Origin: an uncultured Clostridia bacterium
Lineage (GTDB): Bacteria; Bacillota; Clostridia; Oscillospirales; Ruminococcaceae
NCBI GenBank assembly: GCA_947624345.1
Contig: CANQJW010000002.1
Location: forward strand, 1-60,343
DNA length: 60,343 nucleotides
Direction: 5' to 3'
Below are positions 6,966 through 15,579 of the stretch, piece after piece. Position numbers and translations under genes: made by a program. The notes beneath the pieces are model-generated. The model had not been told where the DNA came from and did no database searches. It worked only from the letters and a program-made list of their open reading frames with translations. The first letter of the stretch is position 1, and the number at the start of each line of letters is the position of its first letter.

Positions 6966-9023
6966 CTATTTAACTTTGACTTTACTTACTTTATTAACCC
7001 ATCTGCTATAAACCCTTTTAACATTATAATTTGCGTCCCTATATGTTGCATAGGCTCTAACTCTTACAAAATAGGTCTTTTTTCTCTTGATTTTCGGATT
7101 CTTAGCTGTAATCTTAGCCTTAGAGGTTATCTTCTTGAAGACGATCTGCTTATCCTTGAACTTCTTTTTCTTAGCTACCTGAACCTCATAACCTACTGCT
7201 TTACTTATTTTCTTCCAAGTTACAAGTATCTTCTTTTTAGATTTGCTCTTAACTTTCAGCTTTGTGATTTTTGCCTGTTTCATTTTATTTTGTGCTTTGC
7301 TCTTATCTTTTGCTACATCTGCAGCACTTCGTGTTTTAAATTCATCAACTATTGATGCAGGTGCAGGTGTCGGTTTGTTTGTCTTGTCAATAGTCTTTAT
7401 AACATTTCCATTTGTGTCAAGGAATTTTACGCATCTGATTAAGAATATATAGTCCTCAGAATTACCCCATGAGTTTGTATACATAGAAATACTGTAGCTG
7501 TCACCTGTTTTTATCGGATTTTTCAAATCTAGTGCCACGCTATTTTCAGTAGTTCCGGTAATATCGCTGTTACCCTTTACAGAGGTTGATGAATTTGTTC
7601 CTGCAACAGTTGCAGACAAATCTAAATTTGTATATGAGTTGAAGGATACATCTTGAGCACAGTCAAATATATATCTGATTTGTGTAGCACCATTCATCGC
7701 CTTATCAGCAACACCTGAAACTATTGTCGCAGCATCATCCCAGTAAATTACTGCTAGTGCATCTTCCTTTGGGAAGGTTTCAACCTCTTCAGGGGGAGCA
7801 ATGGTTCCGTTTCTTATTTCCTCAGCAAGCTTTTGTATAAGCTCAGCATCGGTTTGTGATTTTATTTTACAATCGGTTCTTGAATAGAAATTATCATTTG
7901 TATCCCACAAAACAGGAACAAAGCCATAACTCTTTATCAGTCTGAGTATATGATCCATAGCATCACTGCCATCATTTATTATACGATCATTCCATGACAT
8001 ATGAACACCATTGTCGGACGCATATGACGTTGATGTAGTTGTTTCACCTATAAATACAGGTATACCCTTATCATAAAATGCCTTTTTGAGAAGTTTCAGC
8101 TGGCTCAGACTATACGACTCCCAATACTCGCTTCCGATTTGATTTGTCCAGTACATGCTATTGTCAACATAGTGAACAGATACCATCAACCTGTCCTCAG
8201 CTGTATCAGTTGGCATTTTGAAGGCTTCACCTGTTGTTTTGTCAATATTAGTCCAACAACCCGATGCGATAAGCATTCTCTTTGCATTGTTTCCGCCAGT
8301 AGCTCTTACTGCATCAACAAACACCTGATTGAGTGTGTTAGTCCAGTCCAAGGCATCTCTTGTGGACAGATCTTCAATTGTATCAGTCTCTGGGTTTATC
8401 TGACCGCCGCCTAAGTATTCGTTATATCCCTCAAATACAAGGTAATCAGAATAGTCCTTGAAGTAGTTAGCAATCTGTGTCCAGAGCTTTGTGAAAATCT
8501 CAGCAGATTTTTCTTTAGAGTTACGCCTGATAATAAATTCATCATAATGGTGAATGTTTATTACAGCGTAAAGACCATCCTTGCGGCAATAATCGACGAT
8601 TTCCTTAACACGAGCGATAAGATCAGCATTGATATTATAATTGCCGTCATTTTCCATCATATTCCCCCAGAAAACAGGGATTCTCACTGTATTAAAGCCA
8701 GCATCTTTCATACCGTCAATAATCTCTTGGGTAGTGATCTCAGCACCCCAGCACCTTTCATAATCCTGAGGTGTATTTTCCCCTACAACGGGTGGCCAAG
8801 TAAAGTTAATGCTCTCACAATTCGTCGAGTCATACGCTTCCATTGTGTTTCCGAGATTTATTCCAAGCCCCATTTCATCGGCGTAATCCTGAGCGGTCAT
8901 ATTATCACGCATTACACCTCCGTCAGCAGCAATTCCGGTCACAGAGGATATCCCCTGCAAAGATAATGCACCAAGCATCACACAAACTGTCAATATACAA
9001 GATATAACCTTTTTGATTTTCAT
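6966..9023 (-). CDS. Secreted glycoside hydrolase family 5 enzyme (endoglucanase-like) with C-terminal cationic FnIII-like module
   Basis: Signal peptide; MGLGINLGNTMEA...GFNTVRIPVFWGN...YAVINIHHYDEF...EGYNEYLGG...FIGETTTS. Confidence 0.88.
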   Translation of the reverse strand: MKIKKVISCILTVCVMLGALSLQGISSVTGIAADGGVMRDNMTAQDYADEMGLGINLGNTMEAYDSTNCESINFTWPPVVGENTPQDYERCWGAEITTQEIIDGMKDAGFNTVRIPVFWGNMMENDGNYNINADLIARVKEIVDYCRKDGLYAVINIHHYDEFIIRRNSKEKSAEIFTKLWTQIANYFKDYSDYLVFEGYNEYLGGGQINPETDTIEDLSTRDALDWTNTLNQVFVDAVRATGGNNAKRMLIASGCWTNIDKTTGEAFKMPTDTAEDRLMVSVHYVDNSMYWTNQIGSEYWESYSLSQLKLLKKAFYDKGIPVFIGETTTSTSYASDNGVHMSWNDRIINDGSDAMDHILRLIKSYGFVPVLWDTNDNFYSRTDCKIKSQTDAELIQKLAEEIRNGTIAPPEEVETFPKEDALAVIYWDDAATIVSGVADKAMNGATQIRYIFDCAQDVSFNSYTNLDLSATVAGTNSSTSVKGNSDITGTTENSVALDLKNPIKTGDSYSISMYTNSWGNSEDYIFLIRCVKFLDTNGNVIKTIDKTNKPTPAPASIVDEFKTRSAADVAKDKSKAQNKMKQAKITKLKVKSKSKKKILVTWKKISKAVGYEVQVAKKKKFKDKQIVFKKITSKAKITAKNPKIKRKKTYFVRVRAYATYRDANYNVKRVYSRWVNKVSKVKVK

Positions 9024-9072
9024 ATAAATACACCTCTAATTTTTCCATAATGTTTATGTAATCATTTTTATA

Positions 9073-9093
9073 CATTATGATATTATCATAATG
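9073..9093. promoter_or_regulatory. 21-bp perfect palindrome in the GH5 promoter region
   Basis: CATTATGATA-T-TATCATAATG, next to TTGAC-AAAA-GTCAA (9095-9108). Confidence 0.5.
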
Positions 9094-9167
9094 TTTGACA
9101 AAAGTCAATATAAATAAAAGTTTTATTGCGATATATATTATTTTTATAAGAATTGTTTTTAAAAAAA

Positions 9168-9189
9168 GAACGGGAATAAAATCCCGTTC
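9168..9189 (-). terminator. Terminator of the ispH-rpsA gene
   Basis: Minus strand GAACGGGA-TTTTAT-TCCCGTTC followed by TTTTTTT. Confidence 0.88.
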
Positions 9190-9222
9190 ATTGATATTGT
9201 TGCATATTTATTTGATTAAGCA

Positions 9223-11664
9223 TTATTCTGCAGATTCCACAGCAGGCTCTTCTGCTTTTTCCGGTACGGGTTCCTCTGCAGTTTCTTCAACAGCCTCGTC
9301 TGCTTTTTCTTCAGTAGGTTCTTCTGCAGATTCCTCAGCAGGTTCTTCTGCAGATTCCTCAGCAGGTTCTTCTGCTTTTTCCTGTGCAGGTTCCTCTGCG
9401 GTTTCTTCAGCAACCTCGTCTGCCTTTTCCTCAGTAGGTTCTTCTGCAGATTCCTCAGCAGGCTCTTCTACTTTTTCCGGTACGGGTTCCTCTGCGGTTT
9501 CTTCAACAGCCTCGTCTGCTTTTTCTTCAGTAGGTTCTTCTACAGATTCCTCAGCAGGTTCTTCTGCTTTATCCAGTGCGGGTTCCTCTGCAGTTTCTTC
9601 AACAGCCTCATCTGCTTTTTCTTCAGTAGGTTCTTCCTCTTCATCAAAGGTAGGAGGATTCTCAGTTGAATATACTACATTCGGTTCGTCTGATAAAGCC
9701 TCAGCAGTGTCTTCCTCCTCAACAGGCTTCTCAACCTTTTCAGGCTCAGGCAACAATGCCCTCATAGAAAGGCTGATTCTCTTGTTATCCTCGTCGATTT
9801 CAGTAATCTTAACCTCAACCTCTTGTCCAACACTCAAAATATCAGCGACATTGTCAACCCTCTGGTTAGCAATTTGCGAAATATGAATAAGTCCGTCAAT
9901 ACCCTCGATAATCTGAGCGAATGCTCCGAATGATGTTATCGAAACTATCTTAACAGTGATAACCTGCCCTACGCCGTAATTCTTGCTGAAAATTATCCAA
10001 GGATTGTCCTCTTCCTTTTTGAGTGAGAGTGATACCTTCTCGCTTTCTTTATCAATGCTCTTGATAGTAACCTCTATCTCGTCACCAACAGAAACAACAT
10101 CAGATGGGTGCTTGATTCTTGCCCAGGTGAGATCAATCTTTCTTACTAAGCCGTCAACTCCGCCGAGATCAACAAATGCTCCATAGTCGGTAACAGATTT
10201 AACCTTACCGGTTACAACCTGACCAACCTCAGCACTCTCGAAGAATTTTGCTCTTTCCTCTGCACGCTTTTCAGTTGCGATGATTCTGATAGAGCCTACT
10301 GCTCTGTTCCTTGTTTTATCAACATCAATAATCTTAAAATCAACAGTCTTATTCAACAAATCATCAAGACTGTCGCCGCGTCTTTCGGTAGCCTGTGATG
10401 CAGGGATAAATACCTTAAAGCCCTTTGTTGAAACTAAAACTCCACGCTTCAGAATATTAGTAACAACACCTGTTAATACAGTCTTTTCCTCATATGCCTT
10501 AACAACATTTTCAAAGCCTACCATTGCATCAACCTGCTTCTTTGAAAGTGTGTCTACACCCTCTTGGTCATTGGTCTTTAAAACTATAACCTCAACCTCA
10601 TCGCCTACTGATACAACCTCCTCAGGCAACTTAGAAGAATCAGCAGAAAGCTCATCTCTTGGTATAACACCGGTGTGCTTTGTACCAATGTCAACTAAAA
10701 CTTCTGTTTTGTTTACAGCAGTTACAATTCCGGTTACCCTTGCTCCTATATATATTCTTTTAAGAGACTGCTCAATAGCCTCTTCAAAATTAAATTCTTC
10801 TTCTTTGTTTTCGAGAATATCACTCATTGTTTTTTTTACCTCCTGTATAATGTACGCCGGTGTTGATGCACCAGCAGAAATACCTAAATAATGCACGCTG
10901 TAAAAATCCAGATCATACAGCTCTTTTGCTTCCTCAACAAGATAGCAGGGACAATATTCAGAGCAGATAGACTTAAGCTTTAAAGTGTTAGAGCTGTGAC
11001 GGTCTCCGACAATAATCATTTTGTCAGCCTTAGATGCAATACTTATTGCCTCCTCCTGACGCTTTGAGGTAGCATCACATATAGTGTCAAAAATCAATGC
11101 TGATTTATTAACACTTTGTATGTATTCTTTGCACCTTTCCCAAAGCTGTTTATTGAAGGTAGTCTGAGCTACGAAAATCATATTTTCATTCTCTACCTGT
11201 GATAAAAGTAACTTTAGTTCATCAAGTTGTGAGAACACATAACATTCACTCTCACAATGTCCGCTTATGCCGATTACCTCAGGGTGAGTTTTATCCCCTG
11301 CAATTGCAACAAGATAGCCGTCTCTTGATTTCTCTTTCACAATTTTGTGAATCCTTGATACAAAAGGACAGGTAGCATCAACAACATTGACATTCATCTC
11401 GCTCAAACGCTTATATACATCGGCCGAAACGCCGTGAGAACGAATTATAACCGTCTGACCGGACTTTACATCATCAACATCATTAACTACCCTGACGCCC
11501 TTGCTCTCAAGATCAGAAACAACACTCTGATTATGAATAATCGGGCCTAATGTGACAACATTATTCAAGTTATTTAAATTATTATACACTATTTTAACTG
11601 CTCTGTCTACACCAAAACAAAAGCCAGCTGTCCCTGCAACTAAAATTTTACATTTTGTTAACAT
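9223..11664 (-). CDS. ispH-rpsA: IspH (HMBPP reductase) fused in frame to ribosomal protein S1, with Glu-rich repeat tail
   Basis: N-term AGFCFGVDRAVK..., ATCPFVSRIHKIV; then several S1 domains (e.g. GQVVTGKVKSVTDYGAFVDLGGVDGLVRKIDLTW); C-term EEPTEEKADEAVEETAEEP repeats. Confidence 0.93.
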   Translation of the reverse strand: MLTKCKILVAGTAGFCFGVDRAVKIVYNNLNNLNNVVTLGPIIHNQSVVSDLESKGVRVVNDVDDVKSGQTVIIRSHGVSADVYKRLSEMNVNVVDATCPFVSRIHKIVKEKSRDGYLVAIAGDKTHPEVIGISGHCESECYVFSQLDELKLLLSQVENENMIFVAQTTFNKQLWERCKEYIQSVNKSALIFDTICDATSKRQEEAISIASKADKMIIVGDRHSSNTLKLKSICSEYCPCYLVEEAKELYDLDFYSVHYLGISAGASTPAYIIQEVKKTMSDILENKEEEFNFEEAIEQSLKRIYIGARVTGIVTAVNKTEVLVDIGTKHTGVIPRDELSADSSKLPEEVVSVGDEVEVIVLKTNDQEGVDTLSKKQVDAMVGFENVVKAYEEKTVLTGVVTNILKRGVLVSTKGFKVFIPASQATERRGDSLDDLLNKTVDFKIIDVDKTRNRAVGSIRIIATEKRAEERAKFFESAEVGQVVTGKVKSVTDYGAFVDLGGVDGLVRKIDLTWARIKHPSDVVSVGDEIEVTIKSIDKESEKVSLSLKKEEDNPWIIFSKNYGVGQVITVKIVSITSFGAFAQIIEGIDGLIHISQIANQRVDNVADILSVGQEVEVKITEIDEDNKRISLSMRALLPEPEKVEKPVEEEDTAEALSDEPNVVYSTENPPTFDEEEEPTEEKADEAVEETAEEPALDKAEEPAEESVEEPTEEKADEAVEETAEEPVPEKVEEPAEESAEEPTEEKADEVAEETAEEPAQEKAEEPAEESAEEPAEESAEEPTEEKADEAVEETAEEPVPEKAEEPAVESAE
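9241..9640 (-). repeat. 96-bp (32-aa) in-frame tandem repeat in the S1 C-terminal tail, about 4 units, one with a 24-bp internal duplication
   Basis: 'ggttcctctgc' anchors at 9269, 9389, 9485 and 9581 (spacings 120, 96, 96). Confidence 0.85.
10825..10844 (-). promoter_or_regulatory. Internal SD and ATG at the IspH/S1 junction, with an A8 run between them
   Basis: Minus strand AGGAGG-TAAAAAAAACA-ATGAGTGAT, S1 start candidate at 10827. Confidence 0.6.
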
Positions 11665-11693
11665 TTAAACCTCCGAAGAGTTAGTAAATATCG

Positions 11694-13106
11694 CTAATTA
11701 TCCAAATTATTCAGGTAAGGGTTATCAGTTTCAACCAGATCAACAATTTCGTTCATTATAGTTTGTCTTAATTTCTTTAGCTCCCTAGGATTTGAACATG
11801 ATATATTAAGCTCCTCAGGTGAGATAGCCTTTCCGAACTTAACAACAACCTTTTTTCTAAATTTTAACTTTCCATCAAAAACAATTCCAACAGGAATCAC
11901 AGGAACCTGTGCAATTGCCGCAACAAGTGCTACTCCTGTTTTACCCTTGCCAACTCTGCCATCCTTCGAGCGTGTTCCCTCAGGGAAAATCAGAAGATTG
12001 CGTCCTTTATTCAAGCACTCAAGAGACTTATCAATTACCGAGGTGTCCCCTTTTCCCCTTGTTACAGGAAACGCTCCCAATGATTTTATGAGAAATGTAA
12101 AGAAGATGTTTTGCTTAAAAAGCTCCTCCTTTGCCATAAACGAAAACGGAACTCTGACAGGAAGTGAAATAAGAACAGGATCAGCATAGCTTCTATGATT
12201 GCTGGCATAAATATAAGAGCCATCCTTTGGAATATTCTCTTTGCCTTCAAATTTGATGTTATAAAAAACACGATAAACAACCAGCACTAAACATCTTATA
12301 AAGTTATACCAAAGCATATTCAAAAACGGTAGTCTGTTGCCTCTTTTAACAGGACTTATCGCAGGCATCTCTCTAAAAAAACCGCTGTTATACTTGCCTT
12401 TAGATGAATCCCTATTTTTCTTATCATCACTTTTTTGTATCTTTAGCTTTTCAATAATAGTGTTGTAAATCATCTCAACAGACTCGTCAAGATTAAGACT
12501 TGTTGTGTCTATCTCGATAGCATCGTCCGCCTTTTTCAGTGGTGCTATCTCTCTGTGCATATCGTTGTAATCACGCTGTTTTATATCCGCCAGAACCTCA
12601 TCATAAGTGGACTTATCGCCCTTTTCCTGAAGTTCCTTAAATCTTCTGGCTGCACGCTCCTCCGCAGAAGCGGTCAGAAAAATCTTAACATCAGCATTAG
12701 GCAAAACAACCGTTCCTATATCCCTGCCGTCCATAATTATGTTGTTTTCCTTTGCGATATTCTGTTGCAGATCAAACAGAAACTCTCTGACGGCCGGAAT
12801 TGCAGAAACCTTTGAAGCACCCATTGAGATTTCGGGCGTTCTTATTTTGTCAGAAACATCTTCCCCACAAAGCAATACCCTTTGTGAGCCGTCTATATAA
12901 GCAAGTCTTAATTCAATATCATTAAGATTTGACTTCACATCACCGGCATTATCTGTATTTACCTTATGCTCTGACATATACAAAGCGATAGAGCGATAAA
13001 GAGCTCCTGTGTCAACATAAACATATTCAAGCCTTTTTGCAACAGCCTTTGCTATTGTTGATTTTCCTGCCCCTGACGGGCCGTCTAGTGCAATGTTAAT
13101 GCCCAT
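11694..13106 (-). CDS. cmk-plsC: Cytidylate kinase fused to 1-acyl-sn-glycerol-3-phosphate acyltransferase
   Basis: IALDGPSGAGKSTIAKAVAKRL...MDGRDIGTVVLPNADVKIFLTAS, then NHRSYADP and FPEGTRSKDGRVGKGKTG. ATG at 13106 fits GGAGA better than the track start at 13112. Confidence 0.9.
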   Translation of the reverse strand: MGINIALDGPSGAGKSTIAKAVAKRLEYVYVDTGALYRSIALYMSEHKVNTDNAGDVKSNLNDIELRLAYIDGSQRVLLCGEDVSDKIRTPEISMGASKVSAIPAVREFLFDLQQNIAKENNIIMDGRDIGTVVLPNADVKIFLTASAEERAARRFKELQEKGDKSTYDEVLADIKQRDYNDMHREIAPLKKADDAIEIDTTSLNLDESVEMIYNTIIEKLKIQKSDDKKNRDSSKGKYNSGFFREMPAISPVKRGNRLPFLNMLWYNFIRCLVLVVYRVFYNIKFEGKENIPKDGSYIYASNHRSYADPVLISLPVRVPFSFMAKEELFKQNIFFTFLIKSLGAFPVTRGKGDTSVIDKSLECLNKGRNLLIFPEGTRSKDGRVGKGKTGVALVAAIAQVPVIPVGIVFDGKLKFRKKVVVKFGKAISPEELNISCSNPRELKKLRQTIMNEIVDLVETDNPYLNNLDN

Positions 13107-13127
13107 AATCATTCTCCTATATCCTAT

Positions 13128-14363
13128 TTATATAATGCTCTGTGCTGCCAGATTTGCTGTGGCGAAAGCAATTTGCAGATTAAATCCGCCTGTATATGCG
13201 TCAACATCAAGAACCTCACCGATAAAGTGTAATCCCGACACAAGCTTTGATTCCATTGTGCTTGGGTTTATCTCCTTGGTGCTTACTCCACCTCTTGTAA
13301 TTATTGCCTCATCAACAGGTCGGAATCCCTTTATGTCAATACGCAGATTTTTAAACAGTTCTATAAGCTTTTTTCTCTGCTCTCTTGAAATATTATTGAC
13401 CTTTTCAGTACCGTCAATACCTGACAACTCTATTATAACAGGAATCATTTTCGTTGGCAAAAGCTTTTTTAACGCATTGGAAAAAATCCTGTTCGGATTG
13501 TCTGAAAAATCTCTGAGTATTCGCTTATCAAGAGCCTTTTCGTCCAGTCCTGGCTTTAAGTCGATAAGAACGTAATAATCCTTTTTATCAATATTATTTA
13601 TATGTGCACTTGCTGACAGCACAAGCGGTCCTGAAATACCGAAATGAGTAAACAGCATCTCGCCTAACTCAGAAAAAACTGCCCTTTTCTTCCCGCTTTC
13701 AAAAAGGCTCAGGGTGACATTTCGCAGCGACAATCCCATAAGCTCTTTAGGAAAGCTCTGATTTGTTTCAAGCGGAACAAGTGACGGCTTTATATTGGTC
13801 ACCGTATGACCTGCATCTCTTGCGAATTTATAACCGTCCCCTGTCGAGCCTGTTCCGTGATAAGACTTACCACCCGTTGAGACAATTACGCTGTCTGATA
13901 AGAAATCCTCATCGCCACATTTTACACCTATTACCTTGTTGTCTTCAATAATCAGCCCACTCGACTTTTGATTTATTACCGTAACATCAAGTCGCTTTAT
14001 TTCATTTGAAAGAGCTTTGACTATATCCTTTGCGTCGTCGCTTATAGGGAAGACTCTGTTTCCGCGTTCGGTTTTTAAAGGAACCCCAAGCCCCTCAAAA
14101 AAACTCATAGTATCACTCGGCGTGAAAGAATATATAGCACTATATAAAAACTTTGAGTTGCGTGGAATATTGTTAAGTACAGTTTCGGCATCGCAGTTGT
14201 TTGTTACGTTGCATCTGCCTTTTCCTGTTATCATCAGCTTCTTTCCGAGAATCTTGTTCTTTTCTAAAAGCAAAACAGATTTCCCTCTGCGTGCAAGAAG
14301 AATTGAGCAAAACATACCGGATGCCCCTCCGCCGATAACTATAACATCATATTTGCGTGTCAA
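13128..14363 (-). CDS. NAD(P)/FAD-dependent oxidoreductase, HI0933/BaiN family
   Basis: YDVIVIGGGASGMFCSILLARRGKSVLLLEKN...GKKLMITGKGRCNVTN. Confidence 0.9.
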   Translation of the reverse strand: MTRKYDVIVIGGGASGMFCSILLARRGKSVLLLEKNKILGKKLMITGKGRCNVTNNCDAETVLNNIPRNSKFLYSAIYSFTPSDTMSFFEGLGVPLKTERGNRVFPISDDAKDIVKALSNEIKRLDVTVINQKSSGLIIEDNKVIGVKCGDEDFLSDSVIVSTGGKSYHGTGSTGDGYKFARDAGHTVTNIKPSLVPLETNQSFPKELMGLSLRNVTLSLFESGKKRAVFSELGEMLFTHFGISGPLVLSASAHINNIDKKDYYVLIDLKPGLDEKALDKRILRDFSDNPNRIFSNALKKLLPTKMIPVIIELSGIDGTEKVNNISREQRKKLIELFKNLRIDIKGFRPVDEAIITRGGVSTKEINPSTMESKLVSGLHFIGEVLDVDAYTGGFNLQIAFATANLAAQSII

Positions 14364-14396
14364 TATAAAATTATCCTTTCATGTGGCATAAAGGTA

Positions 14397-15272
14397 TTAA
14401 GCCTTGTAATCAGACTCGTTTTTTTCATAGACATCATATGTTTCCCAAATATCCTCCAGCCTTTTGAAGTTATTTGAAACATTCTCTTTATTACGCATTG
14501 AAACAGCGACAATCAAAGCATTTATCAAGCTTAGCGGTGCAACAAGAGAATCTACAAATGATGCCATATCGCTCTGAGCAATAAGAACATTGTCAGCATA
14601 CTTGACTAACGGCGAATTTTTGCTGTCTGTAAAGGCAATAACTCCCGCCCCGTTGTTGTGCGCATATTTAAGAGCATTAAGAGTCTGCTTTGAATATCTT
14701 GGGAACGAAAATCCTATTGCGACATCATTGCTATCAACCCTTAAAATCTGCTCAAACATCTCGCTTGTCGACGATGGACGGACTAGCTTTACGTACGGGA
14801 AAATCAGATTGAGATAATATGCAGTAAAAGATGCTAACGCCGACGAGCTTCTTGTGCCTATTACATATATGGTATGTGCATTGACGATTTTATCGACTGC
14901 CTCGTAAAAATCTTTCTTTGAACACTCGTTTAAAGTTCCTCTTATCCTGTCTATATCAAGGCTTAGAACCTTATCTAAAATATCATCTTCGCCTATCTGA
15001 TCAGATGTTACATTTATCCGCTGAAAGGAAGTCAGCTTATTTCTCATAAGGTCCTGCAAAGCCTTCTGAAAAGCAGGATAGCCGTCAAAGCCCAGCTCTA
15101 TTGCAAATCTTACAACGGTAGACTCGCTTACGCCGACTGTTTTTCCCAGTTTTGATGCGGTCATAAATGCTGACTTATCAAAATGATCTAAAACATAGCG
15201 TGCGATAAGCTTATGTCCCTTTGAAAAACTCTGAAAGCCCTCTTCTAATGCAACCAATAAATCCTTTTCCAT
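14397..15272 (-). CDS. MurR/RpiR family transcriptional regulator
   Basis: HTH_6 region (GVSESTVVRFAIELGFDGYPAFQKAL) plus SIS domain (IYVIGTRSSSALASFTAYYLN). Confidence 0.9.
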   Translation of the reverse strand: MEKDLLVALEEGFQSFSKGHKLIARYVLDHFDKSAFMTASKLGKTVGVSESTVVRFAIELGFDGYPAFQKALQDLMRNKLTSFQRINVTSDQIGEDDILDKVLSLDIDRIRGTLNECSKKDFYEAVDKIVNAHTIYVIGTRSSSALASFTAYYLNLIFPYVKLVRPSSTSEMFEQILRVDSNDVAIGFSFPRYSKQTLNALKYAHNNGAGVIAFTDSKNSPLVKYADNVLIAQSDMASFVDSLVAPLSLINALIVAVSMRNKENVSNNFKRLEDIWETYDVYEKNESDYKA

Positions 15273-15311
15273 AATCTATGACTATGCTCTTTAAAAGAGC
15301 AGTCCTCCTCT
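15273..15311 (-). promoter_or_regulatory. Hairpin-bridged SD leader of the RpiR gene
   Basis: Minus strand GAGGAGGAC-TGCTCTT-TTA-AAGAGCA-TAGTCATAGATT-ATG. Confidence 0.5.
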
Positions 15312-15331
15312 CGTTTTATACTTCTAACTTG

Positions 15332-15556
15332 CTAATCGTCAAAAGCAAGGTTCTGAAGATAAATTGATATCCTCCTTAGATCCTCTGTCTTTTCTTTGTC
15401 AACAGAATACTTTCCGTCTACATATTTTAAAACATCACCCTCGTGAATATCTCCGTCAAGCTCGCTTTGACTTATCTCAAAAAAATCATTTTCTGACCTT
15501 TCTACGGTAACAATACCGTCTTCGATCCTCTCAACAATAAGTGAATCTTTCGCCAT
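15332..15556 (-). CDS. DUF3006-like protein
   Basis: Short acidic 'VERIEDGIVTVERSENDFFEI...GDVLKYVDGKY'; sits next to a ComEC-like MBL gene, as DUF3006 often does. Confidence 0.7.
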   Translation of the reverse strand: MAKDSLIVERIEDGIVTVERSENDFFEISQSELDGDIHEGDVLKYVDGKYSVDKEKTEDLRRISIYLQNLAFDD

Positions 15557-15579
15557 TTTAATTCTTACTCCTCATAACT

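Noticed and set aside
9095-9886. Plus-strand 263-aa Ser/Ala-rich ORF (SSAFSSVGSSADSSAG)
   Set aside because: Antisense shadow of the Glu/Pro-rich repeats of the S1 tail; no SD, low-complexity translation arises from the GAA/GAG-rich opposite strand.
10280-10891. Plus-strand 203-aa ORF
   Set aside because: Entirely antisense to conserved S1 domains of the IspH-S1 gene; no independent support.
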